32,746 nucleotides of DNA from Bacteroidales bacterium (GCA_017454165.1 JAFTDN010000170.1:1-32746); one strand, 5' to 3'; numbered from the stretch's first letter, positions 1 to 8,497 are shown. The notes: generated by a model not told the origin, from the letters alone. Translations and numbers: made by a program.

Positions 1-503
1 GCAATATCCCACACTATCAGGAACTGCTAGCACTGCTCAACTCCGCTGGCATTAAGCAGGAGATGCCGCACGACATGTTTGAGTGGATATACATACACAT
101 GGCAATCAATGCTGCGGTAAGCTCAACAGCCGCCCGCAACGGTGGGATTGATAATCCCAATAGACTTGCGCACAAGCTGATGGGCAGTTCGAAAGAACTC
201 GCACTGGCCGTGCGGTGCATCCGCGAGACGGTCAAAACGGTTGCGGCCCGTGGTGTAGATCTGAAGCTTTACCGCAACGAGCTGCTACCATACAAAATCC
301 CAGCCCGCATTGCGGGGCTCGTGATGAAGCGAATGTTTCGGCGCAATGAGCTGGTCTCCAGAATTATGACGCTACACAATGATGTCGATGACATCGTGTA
401 CGGGTGTAGGTGCATATACGATGAGGCCATAAAGCGCAACCTAGACCTCCCATTATTCTATGGCAACATGAACAAAATCCTCTCCACTTTACAAGGCCAA
501 TAG
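1..503 (+). CDS. Ketopantoate reductase-like protein, C-terminal part (cut by window start)
   Basis: The reading frame is open from the first base (first whole codon at position 3), so this is the 3' part of a gene that starts outside the window; about 166 residues are visible. The visible part is all helical, with segments such as FEWIYIHMAINAAVSSTAA and RRNELVSRIMTLHNDVDD. These resemble the C-terminal domain of the ApbA/PanE family, NAD(P)H-dependent reductases that reduce 2-dehydropantoate to pantoate in coenzyme A synthesis. The N-terminal Rossmann domain, which would settle the family, lies outside. Many paralogues of this family are not true PanE, so I give no gene symbol. The gene ends 57 bases before the convergent phosphoethanolamine transferase, and I see no clear hairpin between them. 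An ATG at 63 is internal and is not the real start. Confidence 0.7.
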   Translation, partial: NIPHYQELLALLNSAGIKQEMPHDMFEWIYIHMAINAAVSSTAARNGGIDNPNRLAHKLMGSSKELALAVRCIRETVKTVAARGVDLKLYRNELLPYKIPARIAGLVMKRMFRRNELVSRIMTLHNDVDDIVYGCRCIYDEAIKRNLDLPLFYGNMNKILSTLQGQ

Positions 504-559
504 GCATGGCGAAGAAAAGGAATAGAATTCAGCATTATATTACCATTCACTTTCGTTTT

Positions 560-2173
560 TTATCTTTTAAATATATCATAAGCGCTATCGTATGCAGGAG
601 AGTCGATGGACAGCAGGTTGAGCACGGAGTGGAAAACATGATGCTGCTCGATAACCGCTGGCAGCTCGCCCAAAGGGGCATCTTGCTGGCTCGAAGTGGG
701 CTTGTAGTCCCTGAAATTCTCCGAAGTCCACACTATGAATGGTATTTCATACTGCACCCTTGGGGCCAGCTTCATGGGAACACCGTGCATAAACATCTTG
801 TTCTCGCCCAGCGATTCGCCATGGTCGGAAACGTAGAGCATGGCGCTATTCCAACCTGCCATCGAGCGCAATATGTTGATAATACTGTCCAGCAGAAAGT
901 CGGTGTACAATATGGTGTTGTCGTAGGCATTGACCAGCATGTCAAGATTTTTCTCTCCATCTTCTACATTTTTGGCCACGGGCCTGTACACCTCAAACTC
1001 CTTGGGATATTTGTCGGCATATTTGGGGCCGTGGCTGGTGCTGGTGTGCAGCACAATTAGCACTTTATCTTTTGAGCTGGACTCTATACGCTCACGCAGC
1101 CCTGCTAGGAGTATCCCATCGTAAGCTCCATTCACGTCGGGATACAGCTTGCTAAGGTCGTTGTCGGTGAGATATTCGTCAACATGTATCGGCGGTTCGC
1201 CCCAGTTGGTCGTGCGCCATGCCACATCAACCCCAGTTCTGAAAGCATAGTTGGGCAGCAGCTCATACAGGTCGGAGCTGTTCACAGGCTCAAGAATGGC
1301 TTTAACTCCTGCCGTGGTGTAGGTGGCGCACGAGTTGGCCTGGAACGTCTTCAGCCCTTCTTGTTTTGATAGCAGCGGATTGGTTTCGCGATTGTAGCCG
1401 TAGAGCTGGAAATTGACCCTCCGAGCCGATTCGCCTATAACGAGCACCACAGCGGTCTTTTCGTTATCTCGAATTGTGCCATCGGGCAGCTTTATTCCTT
1501 CGGCCTGCTTGGCGTGTTTAAAATTTGCCACGCGAATGCTGTTCACTATGTATGACCAAGGCTGCACCAATCCTCCCAATTCGGTGTCGTGCTGACCGAT
1601 CCACAGGGTTTGGTTGATATTCGCCAATGCCACAACAAGGACTACGGCCAAAGAGCCCCCACAGTGAATGCCCATTTTTTTAGCTTTGCCCCAGACTATA
1701 GGCTGTAGCAAGCACCATAAGCCAGGCAGAATGCCAAATGCAAAAATGAAGAGCCATAGCCCCCAGCTAAAGAATCCCGATGCCTCTGAGTATCTAGTGT
1801 TAAACACATTGCTTACGGTTGTTTCATCTATTATCACGTTATAGGTGAATATAAAATAAACAGCTGTGGCGTTGATGAACGAAAGGATGAAGAGCAGAAT
1901 TCGCCCCGCAAATCGCATTAAAAACATAGCCAGATAGGTCATCATAAAATTGAGCAACAGCATGATAACCACTAGCGATGCTATTAAAAATATCTTGCCG
2001 CCTATATTTGCGTTGGTATTGTGGACTACATAATTAAAAAAAGGTATGTTGAATAGCAGCAAAGTCCCAACGCTGACGATGCACGAAAACGCGAAGAGCG
2101 AAATGGGACGGACAAGTTTATTTTTCACATCGCCTATCCTGCGAAATAATTCAACTATCATATTCTGAAGCAT
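560..2173 (-). CDS. Phosphoethanolamine transferase, EptA-like (sulfatase/alkaline phosphatase fold)
   Basis: Inner-membrane enzyme of 537 residues that would transfer phosphoethanolamine from phosphatidylethanolamine to lipid A or another envelope acceptor on the periplasmic face. Residues about 20-200 contain several hydrophobic membrane segments (for example 25-45, 60-85, 90-112, 134-160, 173-190). A soluble alkaline-phosphatase-like domain follows: VLVIGESARR at 244-252 carries the metal-binding Glu248; the CATYTT stretch at 282-287 aligns with the nucleophile-Thr motif CGTAT of the family (Thr286 the best candidate); YVSDHGESLGE at 447-457 carries metal ligands Asp450 and His451; MHGVP follows at 462. 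Length matches the family. The start at 2173 lies inside the end of the upstream PAP2 gene (23-base overlap; a second ATG at 2161 also overlaps), which suggests translational coupling. The exact acceptor cannot be told from sequence. Confidence 0.88.
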   Translation of the reverse strand: MLQNMIVELFRRIGDVKNKLVRPISLFAFSCIVSVGTLLLFNIPFFNYVVHNTNANIGGKIFLIASLVVIMLLLNFMMTYLAMFLMRFAGRILLFILSFINATAVYFIFTYNVIIDETTVSNVFNTRYSEASGFFSWGLWLFIFAFGILPGLWCLLQPIVWGKAKKMGIHCGGSLAVVLVVALANINQTLWIGQHDTELGGLVQPWSYIVNSIRVANFKHAKQAEGIKLPDGTIRDNEKTAVVLVIGESARRVNFQLYGYNRETNPLLSKQEGLKTFQANSCATYTTAGVKAILEPVNSSDLYELLPNYAFRTGVDVAWRTTNWGEPPIHVDEYLTDNDLSKLYPDVNGAYDGILLAGLRERIESSSKDKVLIVLHTSTSHGPKYADKYPKEFEVYRPVAKNVEDGEKNLDMLVNAYDNTILYTDFLLDSIINILRSMAGWNSAMLYVSDHGESLGENKMFMHGVPMKLAPRVQYEIPFIVWTSENFRDYKPTSSQQDAPLGELPAVIEQHHVFHSVLNLLSIDSPAYDSAYDIFKR

Positions 2174-2825
2174 TTGTTTTAGGTTTTAAAAGCTTATTTT
2201 TCCCAAAGTAGAACATCAGGCATGGCGTAATAAAACCAATGACGCTGCCCATGCAAACATCCGAAAGGAAGTGCTGCGAAAGATATATACGCGAATAGCC
2301 ACCTAGAGCAGCGAGCAGCAGCGGTAGCAAGAGCAACAGATAGCGAGGCGACCATTTTTGCGATGCGCGTTGCCCTAATTGGAAGGCCATCAGCAGTGCG
2401 CAGCAGGTAAAGAAAACGAAAAAGGTAGAGGTGTGCCCCGATGGGAACGAATTGCTATGGTGCATTTTCACGCCCTCCACCAGGGGCAACGTCAAATCGG
2501 GGTAGCTCTCAAATACGCTCACAGGCCGTGGGGCGGAGAAAAGCTTTTTCAAAACCCATGTGCCAAGACCGCCAGACAGTTCGCATAGCACGTAAAATAG
2601 CGTCAGCCTAACCTTCTTTCTGAATAAGGGTATCAGCGCCAGAACATACAGGGGCCATTCGGCCAATTTGGAGAACGATTTGAAAAACACATCGCAAATA
2701 GATGAGTGCCATCTGTTTAGCATCAAGTGGAGTTCCAACTTCGGGAAAGTTGCAAGCAGCACCAGCATTAGCGCTAACAAGGCCAGATACGCTAGGCCAT
2801 AAACTGAAAAAGCTTTCTTCATCAT
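2151..2825 (-). CDS. PAP2-family membrane phosphatase (possible lipid A or undecaprenyl-PP phosphatase)
   Basis: Polytopic membrane protein of 224 residues with the complete PAP2 acid phosphatase signature: K93-x6-R100-P101, PSGH at 128-131, and S178-R179-x5-H185-x3-D189, where His131 and His185 are the catalytic pair and Asp189 supports it. Hydrophobic segments lie at about 8-27, 58-68, 74-92, 132-150, 161-177 and 190-208. PAP2 enzymes remove phosphate from lipid carriers or lipid A in the periplasm. The 3' end overlaps the phosphoethanolamine transferase gene, so the two are probably one operon. In Helicobacter the lipid A 1-phosphatase LpxE and EptA act in sequence and are encoded together, which makes a lipid A role plausible here, but undecaprenyl-pyrophosphate phosphatases (PgpB/BcrC type) have the same motifs. 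No promoter matching the Bacteroidota consensus was found upstream. Confidence 0.85.
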   Translation of the reverse strand: MMKKAFSVYGLAYLALLALMLVLLATFPKLELHLMLNRWHSSICDVFFKSFSKLAEWPLYVLALIPLFRKKVRLTLFYVLCELSGGLGTWVLKKLFSAPRPVSVFESYPDLTLPLVEGVKMHHSNSFPSGHTSTFFVFFTCCALLMAFQLGQRASQKWSPRYLLLLLPLLLAALGGYSRIYLSQHFLSDVCMGSVIGFITPCLMFYFGKNKLLKPKTNASEYDS

Positions 2826-3088
2826 TAACTAAAGCAACCTCATTTTTCATCATTCCCGCACCACTCCTCCAGCCCCTGCTGAAGGCACAATGCCGCAGCA
2901 AATTTTTATTTATACGAAGCAAAATACCAACGGTTGCACCATAGCCCATATTTTCTCATCGTATCGTTAGCAACAGTTTGATTAACAGCATATTATTCCT
3001 ATACCGCATGACTAACGCCGCCACAATGCTCCCATCCGCCGCCGAACACCTGCCAGCTGCCCATTCATCGCTCTAAACCCTTATTCCG
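2826..3088. other. Intergenic stretch between divergent PAP2 gene and ileS
   Basis: About 260 bases with no credible gene. Short open frames here have no recognisable content and are shadows. I found no clear TAnnTTTG box pointing towards the PAP2 gene; the ileS promoter lies just downstream at 3089-3120. Confidence 0.5.
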
Positions 3089-3120
3089 TTTGCACGGATA
3101 AATCACAATCAGTATCTTTG
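3089..3120 (+). promoter_or_regulatory. Bacteroidota-type promoter of ileS
   Basis: TTTG at 3089-3092 and TATCTTTG at 3113-3120 are separated by 20 bases, an exact match to the primary sigma (ABfA) promoter form TTTG-N19-21-TAnnTTTG. The start codon at 3165 is 44 bases downstream, giving a leader of roughly 35-40 bases. Confidence 0.85.
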
Positions 3121-3164
3121 CGGGCCAAAACCATGCTCCGAGCAGCATAAGAAGAATACGCATA

Positions 3165-6100
3165 ATGAGCTCCAAATTCAACGAATACAAAGGGCTTGAC
3201 CTGTGGCGCATCAACCAGGAGGTGCTTGAGCGCTGGGCCAACAACGACACCTTTAAGCAAAGCGTCGAAACCCGCAGCGGCCACCCCGCATTCGTGTTCT
3301 ACGAGGGGCCGCCATCGGCCAACGGTATGCCCGGCATTCACCACGTGATGGCGCGTACCATAAAGGACGCCATTTGCCGCTACAAAACCCTGAAAGGGTT
3401 CAAGGTGGAGCGCAAGGCTGGTTGGGATACGCACGGACTGCCCGTGGAACTGGGCGTTGAGAAGATGCTCGGCATCACCAAGGAGGACATCGGCAAAAGC
3501 ATTAGCATTGCCGACTACAATCAGGCATGCCGCAAGGAGGTGATGAAATACACCGACCGCTGGGCCGACATCACCCACAAAATGGGCTATTGGGTCGATA
3601 TGGAACACCCCTACATCACCTACGACAACCGCTATATCGAAACCCTGTGGTATTTGCTGCAACAGCTGTTCGACAAAGGATTGCTATATAAGGGCAAAAC
3701 CATTCAGCCCTATTCGCCAGCCGCTGGCACTGGCCTTAGTTCGCACGAGCTCAATCAGCCCGGCTGCTACCGCGATGTGAAGGACACCACCTGCGTGGCT
3801 CAATTTGCCGCCGTGATGGACGCTAAGGCCAAAACCCTGTTCGCCGCCACCCAGTTGCCAGTGCACATTCTGGCCTGGACCACCACACCGTGGACACTGC
3901 CCTCGAACACCGCGCTGGCCGTACATCCCAACGTGCGCTACGTGCTGGTGGAGACCTACAACCCCTACACCAATCAACCCATGGCCGCCCTGATGGCCAA
4001 GGAACGCCTGTACGCCTACCTGCCCGCCGACACCGCCGAGCTCGATTTCGACAGCTACAAGGCGGGCGACAAGAAGATACCCCACCGCGTGGTGGCCGAG
4101 TTCGCTGGCCGCGATTTGGTTGGCGTGGCCTACGAGCAGCTCATACCCTGGGTTAAGCCCGAGGGCAAAGCCTTTGAGGTGATCCCTGGCGACTATGTTA
4201 CCACCGAAGACGGTACGGGCATTGTGCATATCGCCCCCACCTTCGGTGCAGATGATGCCCGCGTGGCCAAAGAGGCTGGCATTGCGCCCCTGATTGTGCG
4301 CGATGCCCAGAACAACGCCGAGCCAATGGTCGATAGGCAGGGTAGGCTTTATCCCATAGCCAACCTGCACCCCGATTTTGTGCGCAGCTACGTGAATGCC
4401 GACCTCTACGGTCAGTATGCTGGCCGCTATGTGAAAAACGCCTACGACGACACGCTCACCGACCAAGACACCACCCTCGATGTGGACTTGGCCGTGATGT
4501 TGAAGCAAGAAAACAAGGCGTTCCGCATAGAGAAGCACACCCACAGCTACCCCCACTGCTGGCGCACCGACAAGCCCGTGCTCTACTACCCGCTCGACAG
4601 TTGGTTCATCCGCGTAACCGCGCTCAAGGAGCGTATGGCCGAGCTCAACACCACCATCAATTGGAAGCCCACCAGCACTGGCACTGGTCGCTTTGGCAAA
4701 TGGCTCGAGAACCTGATGGACTGGAACCTGTCGCGCTCGCGTTTCTGGGGTACGCCCCTGCCCATTTGGGCAACCAAAGATCGCTCCGAAACCATCTGCA
4801 TAGGCTCGGTTGAGCAGCTCAAAGCCGAATGCCAAAAGGCTGTTGATGCTGGTTTTATGTCCACCAACCCGCTAAGCAACTTCGTGCCCAACGATTTCAG
4901 CGACCAAAACTACAACCAAATCGACCTACACCGACCATTTGTCGATGACATCGTGCTTGTGTCGGCCAGCGGCAAGCCCATGCACCGTGAGCCCGACCTA
5001 ATCGACGTTTGGTTCGATTCGGGCGCAATGCCCTACGCGCAGGTGCACTATCCTTTCGAGAACAAGGAGATGTTCGACAAGGTGTTCCCCGCCGATTTCA
5101 TTGCCGAGGGCGTGGACCAAACCCGTGGCTGGTTCTACACCCTACACGCCTTGGCCACGCTGCTGTTCGACTCGGTGGCGTTCAAGAACATCATATCCAA
5201 CGGACTGGTGCTCGACAAGAATGGCAACAAAATGAGCAAACGCCTTGGCAACGCCGTGGACCCCTGGCAGGTGATTGAGCAGCACGGTTCCGACCCCCTG
5301 CGCTGGTACATGCTCACCAACTCGCAACCCTGGGACAACCTAAAGTTCGACGTGGAGGGCGTTGAGGAGGTTAAGCGCAAATTCTTCGGCACGCTCTACA
5401 ACACCTACTCGTTCTTTGCCCTCTACGCCAATGTGGATGGGTTCGACCACCAGCAGCCCGAGGTGCCCGTGGAGCAGCGCCCCGAAATCGACCGCTGGAT
5501 ACTGTCGCTCCTCAACAGCCTCATTGTTGAGGTTGAAGATGCCTACGAGAGCTACGAGCCTACTCGCGCTGGCCGCGCCATTCAGGACTTCGTGAACGAG
5601 CAGCTGAGCAACTGGTACGTGCGCCTCAACCGCAAACGGTTCTGGGGCGGACAGCCCTCGACTGACAAAACGGCAGCCTACCAAACGCTCTATACTTGTC
5701 TCGAAACCGTGGCGCTGCTGGCTTCGCCCATAGCCCCATTTATCACCGACCAAATATTCTCCGACCTCAATAGCGTTAGCCGCCGCCATGCCGAGAGCAG
5801 CGTGCACCTAGCCCAGTTCCCCAAGGCCAACACCGCCCTAATCGACAAGGCCTTGGAGGAGCGTATGCAGATGGCGCAGAGCATCTGCTCGCTGGTGCTG
5901 GCCCTGCGCCGTAAGGTGAACATCAAGGTGCGTCAGCCCCTGAGCAAAATCATGGTGCCTGTGCTCGACGAGCGTTTTGGTCAGCAGCTACAGGCCGTGC
6001 AGAACCTAATCCTCAGCGAGGTGAACGTCAAGGAGCTGGAGCAGATAACCGACGATGCCGGCGTGTTGGTTAAGCGTATAAAGCCCAACTTCAAAACCCT

Positions 6101-6590
6101 TGGCCCACGCTACGGCAAATCCATGAAAGCCATATCGGCACTAATTGCGCAGATGCAGCAGGCCGACATTGCTGCGCTTGAGCGCACTGGCACAGCCACG
6201 CTCAACCTGCCCGAAGGCCCCGCCGAAATCACCCTGGCCGATGTCGAAATCACCAGCGAGGACATCCCTGGCCTCACCGTAGCCAGCGAGGGTCGCTACA
6301 CCGTGGCCTTAGACATCACCATCACCGAGGAGCTACGCCTCGAGGGCATAGCCCGCGAGCTGGTGAACCGCATCCAGAACATGCGCAAGGATGCTGGATT
6401 CGAGGTAACCGACAAAATCAACATCGACATAAAGCCCTCCCAGCTCATGGCGCAGGTAGTCCGGGTTCACGGCAGCTACATAGCCAGCCAAACCCTAGCC
6501 ATGCAGATACAGCTCACCGACAATATTTCTGGCACGATTATTGATATTGACGAGGCGACCTCCACCGAGCTGAAGGTCTCCAAATGCTAG
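3165..6590 (+). CDS. ileS: Isoleucyl-tRNA synthetase, type 2 (eukaryote-like), GIHH signature variant
   Basis: Class I aminoacyl-tRNA synthetase of 1141 residues that charges tRNA-Ile in the cytoplasm. The Rossmann catalytic core contains GWDTHGLPVE after the signature region, the editing (CP1) domain holds the threonine-rich stretch WTTTPWTLPSNTALAV, and KMSKR is at residues 689-693 (bases 5229-5243). The anticodon-binding domain and a long C-terminal extension follow. Length and the GWDTHGLPVE motif fit the eukaryote-like IleRS2 group common in Bacteroidota rather than the shorter IleRS1 with a C-terminal zinc finger. Odd: where class I enzymes have HxGH, this one reads G57-I58-H59-H60 (bases 3333-3344), so the first and third positions are exchanged; this GxHH form is known from a subset of IleRS2 enzymes. 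The gene has its own promoter and sits 32 bases before the barrel protein gene. Confidence 0.97.
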   Translation: MSSKFNEYKGLDLWRINQEVLERWANNDTFKQSVETRSGHPAFVFYEGPPSANGMPGIHHVMARTIKDAICRYKTLKGFKVERKAGWDTHGLPVELGVEKMLGITKEDIGKSISIADYNQACRKEVMKYTDRWADITHKMGYWVDMEHPYITYDNRYIETLWYLLQQLFDKGLLYKGKTIQPYSPAAGTGLSSHELNQPGCYRDVKDTTCVAQFAAVMDAKAKTLFAATQLPVHILAWTTTPWTLPSNTALAVHPNVRYVLVETYNPYTNQPMAALMAKERLYAYLPADTAELDFDSYKAGDKKIPHRVVAEFAGRDLVGVAYEQLIPWVKPEGKAFEVIPGDYVTTEDGTGIVHIAPTFGADDARVAKEAGIAPLIVRDAQNNAEPMVDRQGRLYPIANLHPDFVRSYVNADLYGQYAGRYVKNAYDDTLTDQDTTLDVDLAVMLKQENKAFRIEKHTHSYPHCWRTDKPVLYYPLDSWFIRVTALKERMAELNTTINWKPTSTGTGRFGKWLENLMDWNLSRSRFWGTPLPIWATKDRSETICIGSVEQLKAECQKAVDAGFMSTNPLSNFVPNDFSDQNYNQIDLHRPFVDDIVLVSASGKPMHREPDLIDVWFDSGAMPYAQVHYPFENKEMFDKVFPADFIAEGVDQTRGWFYTLHALATLLFDSVAFKNIISNGLVLDKNGNKMSKRLGNAVDPWQVIEQHGSDPLRWYMLTNSQPWDNLKFDVEGVEEVKRKFFGTLYNTYSFFALYANVDGFDHQQPEVPVEQRPEIDRWILSLLNSLIVEVEDAYESYEPTRAGRAIQDFVNEQLSNWYVRLNRKRFWGGQPSTDKTAAYQTLYTCLETVALLASPIAPFITDQIFSDLNSVSRRHAESSVHLAQFPKANTALIDKALEERMQMAQSICSLVLALRRKVNIKVRQPLSKIMVPVLDERFGQQLQAVQNLILSEVNVKELEQITDDAGVLVKRIKPNFKTLGPRYGKSMKAISALIAQMQQADIAALERTGTATLNLPEGPAEITLADVEITSEDIPGLTVASEGRYTVALDITITEELRLEGIARELVNRIQNMRKDAGFEVTDKINIDIKPSQLMAQVVRVHGSYIASQTLAMQIQLTDNISGTIIDIDEATSTELKVSKC

Positions 6591-6622
6591 CAACATTTTT
6601 TTAACCAATAAATTACACAACC

Positions 6623-7267
6623 ATGAAGAAAGCAATTTTTGCAGTAATCGCCATGCTGGCCATAGGCCCCATGGCCAAAGCCCAGCTCTACGTGGGCGGC
6701 TCAATAGGAGTGAACACCCAAGCAGGCAAAGAGACCGAGGAGAATGAAACCGAGAAGCTGCCCCAAACCACCAACCTCAACATCAGCCCCGAGGTAGGGT
6801 TCTTCCTCTCCGACCAGTTCGCCGTGGGAGCCTACATCAACACGGCATTCTCGTTCGGCAACACCCGCGCCACCGACCCCATCAAGACGAGGTCCACCCA
6901 ATTTGGCATAACCCCATACGCCCGCTACTATGCCATACAGAGCGACAAGTTCGGCGTATTCCTAGAAGGCCAGGTGTTCTTCTCCCACCAAAGCAGCAAG
7001 ACCATAGGCGGCGGAGTAACCGTTGATGGCCCCAAGACCAACAGCTTCGGCGTGGCCATTGTGCCGGGCCTGGCCTACAGCCTCACCGACAACATCCAGC
7101 TGCAAATGCGCCTCAACGTACTGGGCGCACACTTCACGCACACCTCCACCACCTCTGGCGATGGCAAAGAGACAACAGCAAACAACTCCTGTGGCCTCAA
7201 CATCAGCACCCAAAACGTGCTGGGCAGCCTAGGCGGCATCCAGGTGGGATTCATCTACAAGTTCTAA
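6623..7267 (+). CDS. Small outer-membrane beta-barrel protein
   Basis: A 214-residue protein with a Sec signal peptide (MKKAIFAVIAMLAIGPMAKA, cleavage before QLYVGG). The rest shows alternating hydrophobic/polar strands with aromatic girdles (QLYVGGSIGVNT, EVGFFLSDQFAVGAYINTAF, FGVAIVPGLAYSL) and ends in a strand finishing in Phe (GGIQVGFIYKF), the usual signal for BAM-dependent insertion. This fits the OmpA-barrel-like/porin families of Bacteroidota, with about 8 strands. No ligand or enzyme motif is visible, so function is unknown; structural or adhesion roles are possible. The gene begins 32 bases after ileS with no promoter of its own that I can see, so it may be read from the ileS promoter. 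A hairpin at 7288-7319 follows it. Confidence 0.85.
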   Translation: MKKAIFAVIAMLAIGPMAKAQLYVGGSIGVNTQAGKETEENETEKLPQTTNLNISPEVGFFLSDQFAVGAYINTAFSFGNTRATDPIKTRSTQFGITPYARYYAIQSDKFGVFLEGQVFFSHQSSKTIGGGVTVDGPKTNSFGVAIVPGLAYSLTDNIQLQMRLNVLGAHFTHTSTTSGDGKETTANNSCGLNISTQNVLGSLGGIQVGFIYKF

Positions 7268-7287
7268 GACCTACATCTCGAAACTAC

Positions 7288-7319
7288 AGCTGGGGAGGGC
7301 ATGGAGGCTCTCCCCAGCT
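7288..7319 (+). terminator. Hairpin after the barrel gene, probable terminator
   Basis: A 13-bp stem (7288-7300 with 7307-7319, one G-U pair) around the loop ATGGAG, 20 bases after the stop codon. There is no T run after it, so termination may be weak or factor-assisted; it separates the ileS unit from the next promoter at 7358. Confidence 0.6.
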
Positions 7320-7357
7320 CGTTGTACCCCCTCAAACAGACAAAAACACCCCCAAAC

Positions 7358-7390
7358 GTTGGCGAATTAAACAACTAGTTTGTATATTTG
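7358..7390 (+). promoter_or_regulatory. Bacteroidota-type promoter of the TraR/DksA-like gene and lspA
   Basis: GTTG at 7358-7361 and TATATTTG at 7383-7390 are separated by 21 bases. The -7 box is a full match to TAnnTTTG and the -33 box has one mismatch. The start codon at 7411 leaves only a very short leader. Confidence 0.75.
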
Positions 7391-7410
7391 CGCCAAATTC
7401 TGAATGAGCC

Positions 7411-7788
7411 ATGGCAGAGAAGACGAGATACTCAGACGAGGAATTGGCCGAATTCAAGGAAATCATCCTAAACAAGCTCGAAAAGGCCCGCAAGGACTAC
7501 GACCTGCTCAAGAGCACCATAACCCTGGACGAAAGCCACGGCACCGAGGACACCTCGCCCACATTCAAGGTGCTAGAAGAGGGCGCGGCCACCCTATCGA
7601 AAGAGGAAAGCGGCAAGCTGGCCCAGCGCCAGCTCAAGTTCATACAGCACCTTGAGGCCGCGCTGGTGCGCATCGAGAACAAGACCTACGGCATCTGCCG
7701 CGAGACAGGCAAGCTCATCTCCAAGGAGCGCCTGCGCGTGGTGCCCCACGCCACCCTGAGCATCGATGCCAAGAACAACCAAAAGTAG
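7411..7788 (+). CDS. TraR/DksA-like protein with a degenerate zinc finger
   Basis: Cytoplasmic protein of 125 residues. An N-terminal coiled-coil (about 8-35 and 60-92) precedes the DksA/TraR finger region YGICRETGKLISKERLRV. In E. coli DksA the finger is C-x2-C-x17-C-x2-C; here the matching positions are C96, T99, S117 and A120, so only one of four zinc ligands is left. The fold around it (KERLRVVPHATLSIDAK, compare RRLEARPTADLCIDCK) is clearly retained. DksA binds the RNA polymerase secondary channel and works with ppGpp; members lacking cysteines are common in Bacteroidota and their role is less clear. The acidic coil tip DxxDxA of DksA is not evident (the loop reads SHGTEDTSPTF), so it may bind polymerase differently. 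It has its own promoter and lies 31 bases before lspA. Confidence 0.88.
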   Translation: MAEKTRYSDEELAEFKEIILNKLEKARKDYDLLKSTITLDESHGTEDTSPTFKVLEEGAATLSKEESGKLAQRQLKFIQHLEAALVRIENKTYGICRETGKLISKERLRVVPHATLSIDAKNNQK

Positions 7789-7819
7789 CGCACAAAACGC
7801 ACGCACCACCCCCACCGCT

Positions 7820-8497
7820 ATGAGCGATAACCGATGGACCTCGCCACGCGCCTTGGCCATCGCCATCATGGCGGCGGTGCTGCTGGCCGACCAGCTGCTG
7901 AAGCTGTGGGTGAAAACCCACATGGCCATAGGCGAAGAGATACACGTGGCTGGCAACTGGTTCATCCTCCACTTCACCGAGAACCCGGGCATGGCCTTCG
8001 GCATGAAGTTTTGGGGCAGCGGCGGCAAAATCGCCCTGAGCATATTCCGCCTGCTGGCCATTGGGGCCATCGGCTACTACCTGCACCTGATAATATCGCG
8101 CGGAGCAAAGCACGGCATAGTACTGGGCATAGCCCTCATAATGGCCGGTGCGATGGGCAACATGATTGACAGCTCGCTCTACGGCCTGATATTCGACAGC
8201 GGCACCACCTACCACGCCGATGGGGGGTATTGGGCCGCCTACCCAGGCGTATCGCAGCTAGGCGGCGGCTACACGGGATTTCTACAAGGTTGCGTAGTGG
8301 ATATGTTCTACTTCCCCGTAATAGACACCACGCTGCCCAGCTGGGTTCCCTTCTGGGGCGGCGAGCCGTTCGTATTCTTCCGCCCGGTGTTCAACATTGC
8401 CGATGCGGCCATATCGTGCGGGGTAATCTACCTGCTGCTGTTCCAGCGCAAGGCGCTGATGGCCACCGATGGGCCGCAGCTGGACGCTGCGGCCTAG
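7820..8497 (+). CDS. lspA: Lipoprotein signal peptidase (signal peptidase II)
   Basis: Inner-membrane aspartyl protease of 225 residues that cuts prolipoproteins just before the lipid-modified Cys. Family motifs are in order: ADQLLKLWVK (Asp23), FILHFTENPGMAFG (50-61), GAMGNMIDSSLYG (110-122), VVDMFYF with catalytic Asp161, and FRPVFNIADAAIS with catalytic Asp195. About 35 residues are inserted between the GNxxD motif and VVDM, a feature of Bacteroidota LspA that makes it longer than the 160-170 residues of proteobacterial enzymes. I take the ATG at 7820 (MSDNRW) as start; an upstream in-frame ATG at 7766 lies inside the previous gene and would add 18 polar residues. Cotranscribed with the TraR/DksA-like gene. 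It would process the lipoproteins encoded at 13547 and 29930. Confidence 0.95.
   Translation: MSDNRWTSPRALAIAIMAAVLLADQLLKLWVKTHMAIGEEIHVAGNWFILHFTENPGMAFGMKFWGSGGKIALSIFRLLAIGAIGYYLHLIISRGAKHGIVLGIALIMAGAMGNMIDSSLYGLIFDSGTTYHADGGYWAAYPGVSQLGGGYTGFLQGCVVDMFYFPVIDTTLPSWVPFWGGEPFVFFRPVFNIADAAISCGVIYLLLFQRKALMATDGPQLDAAA

Noticed and set aside
2608-2949. Minus-strand frame of 113 codons upstream of the PAP2 gene
   Set aside because: It overlaps the PAP2 gene in another frame and has no recognisable content.
3684-4835. Minus-strand frame of 383 codons opposite ileS
   Set aside because: Shadow of a GC-rich, strongly conserved gene; its protein is His/Val/Gly-rich and matches no family.
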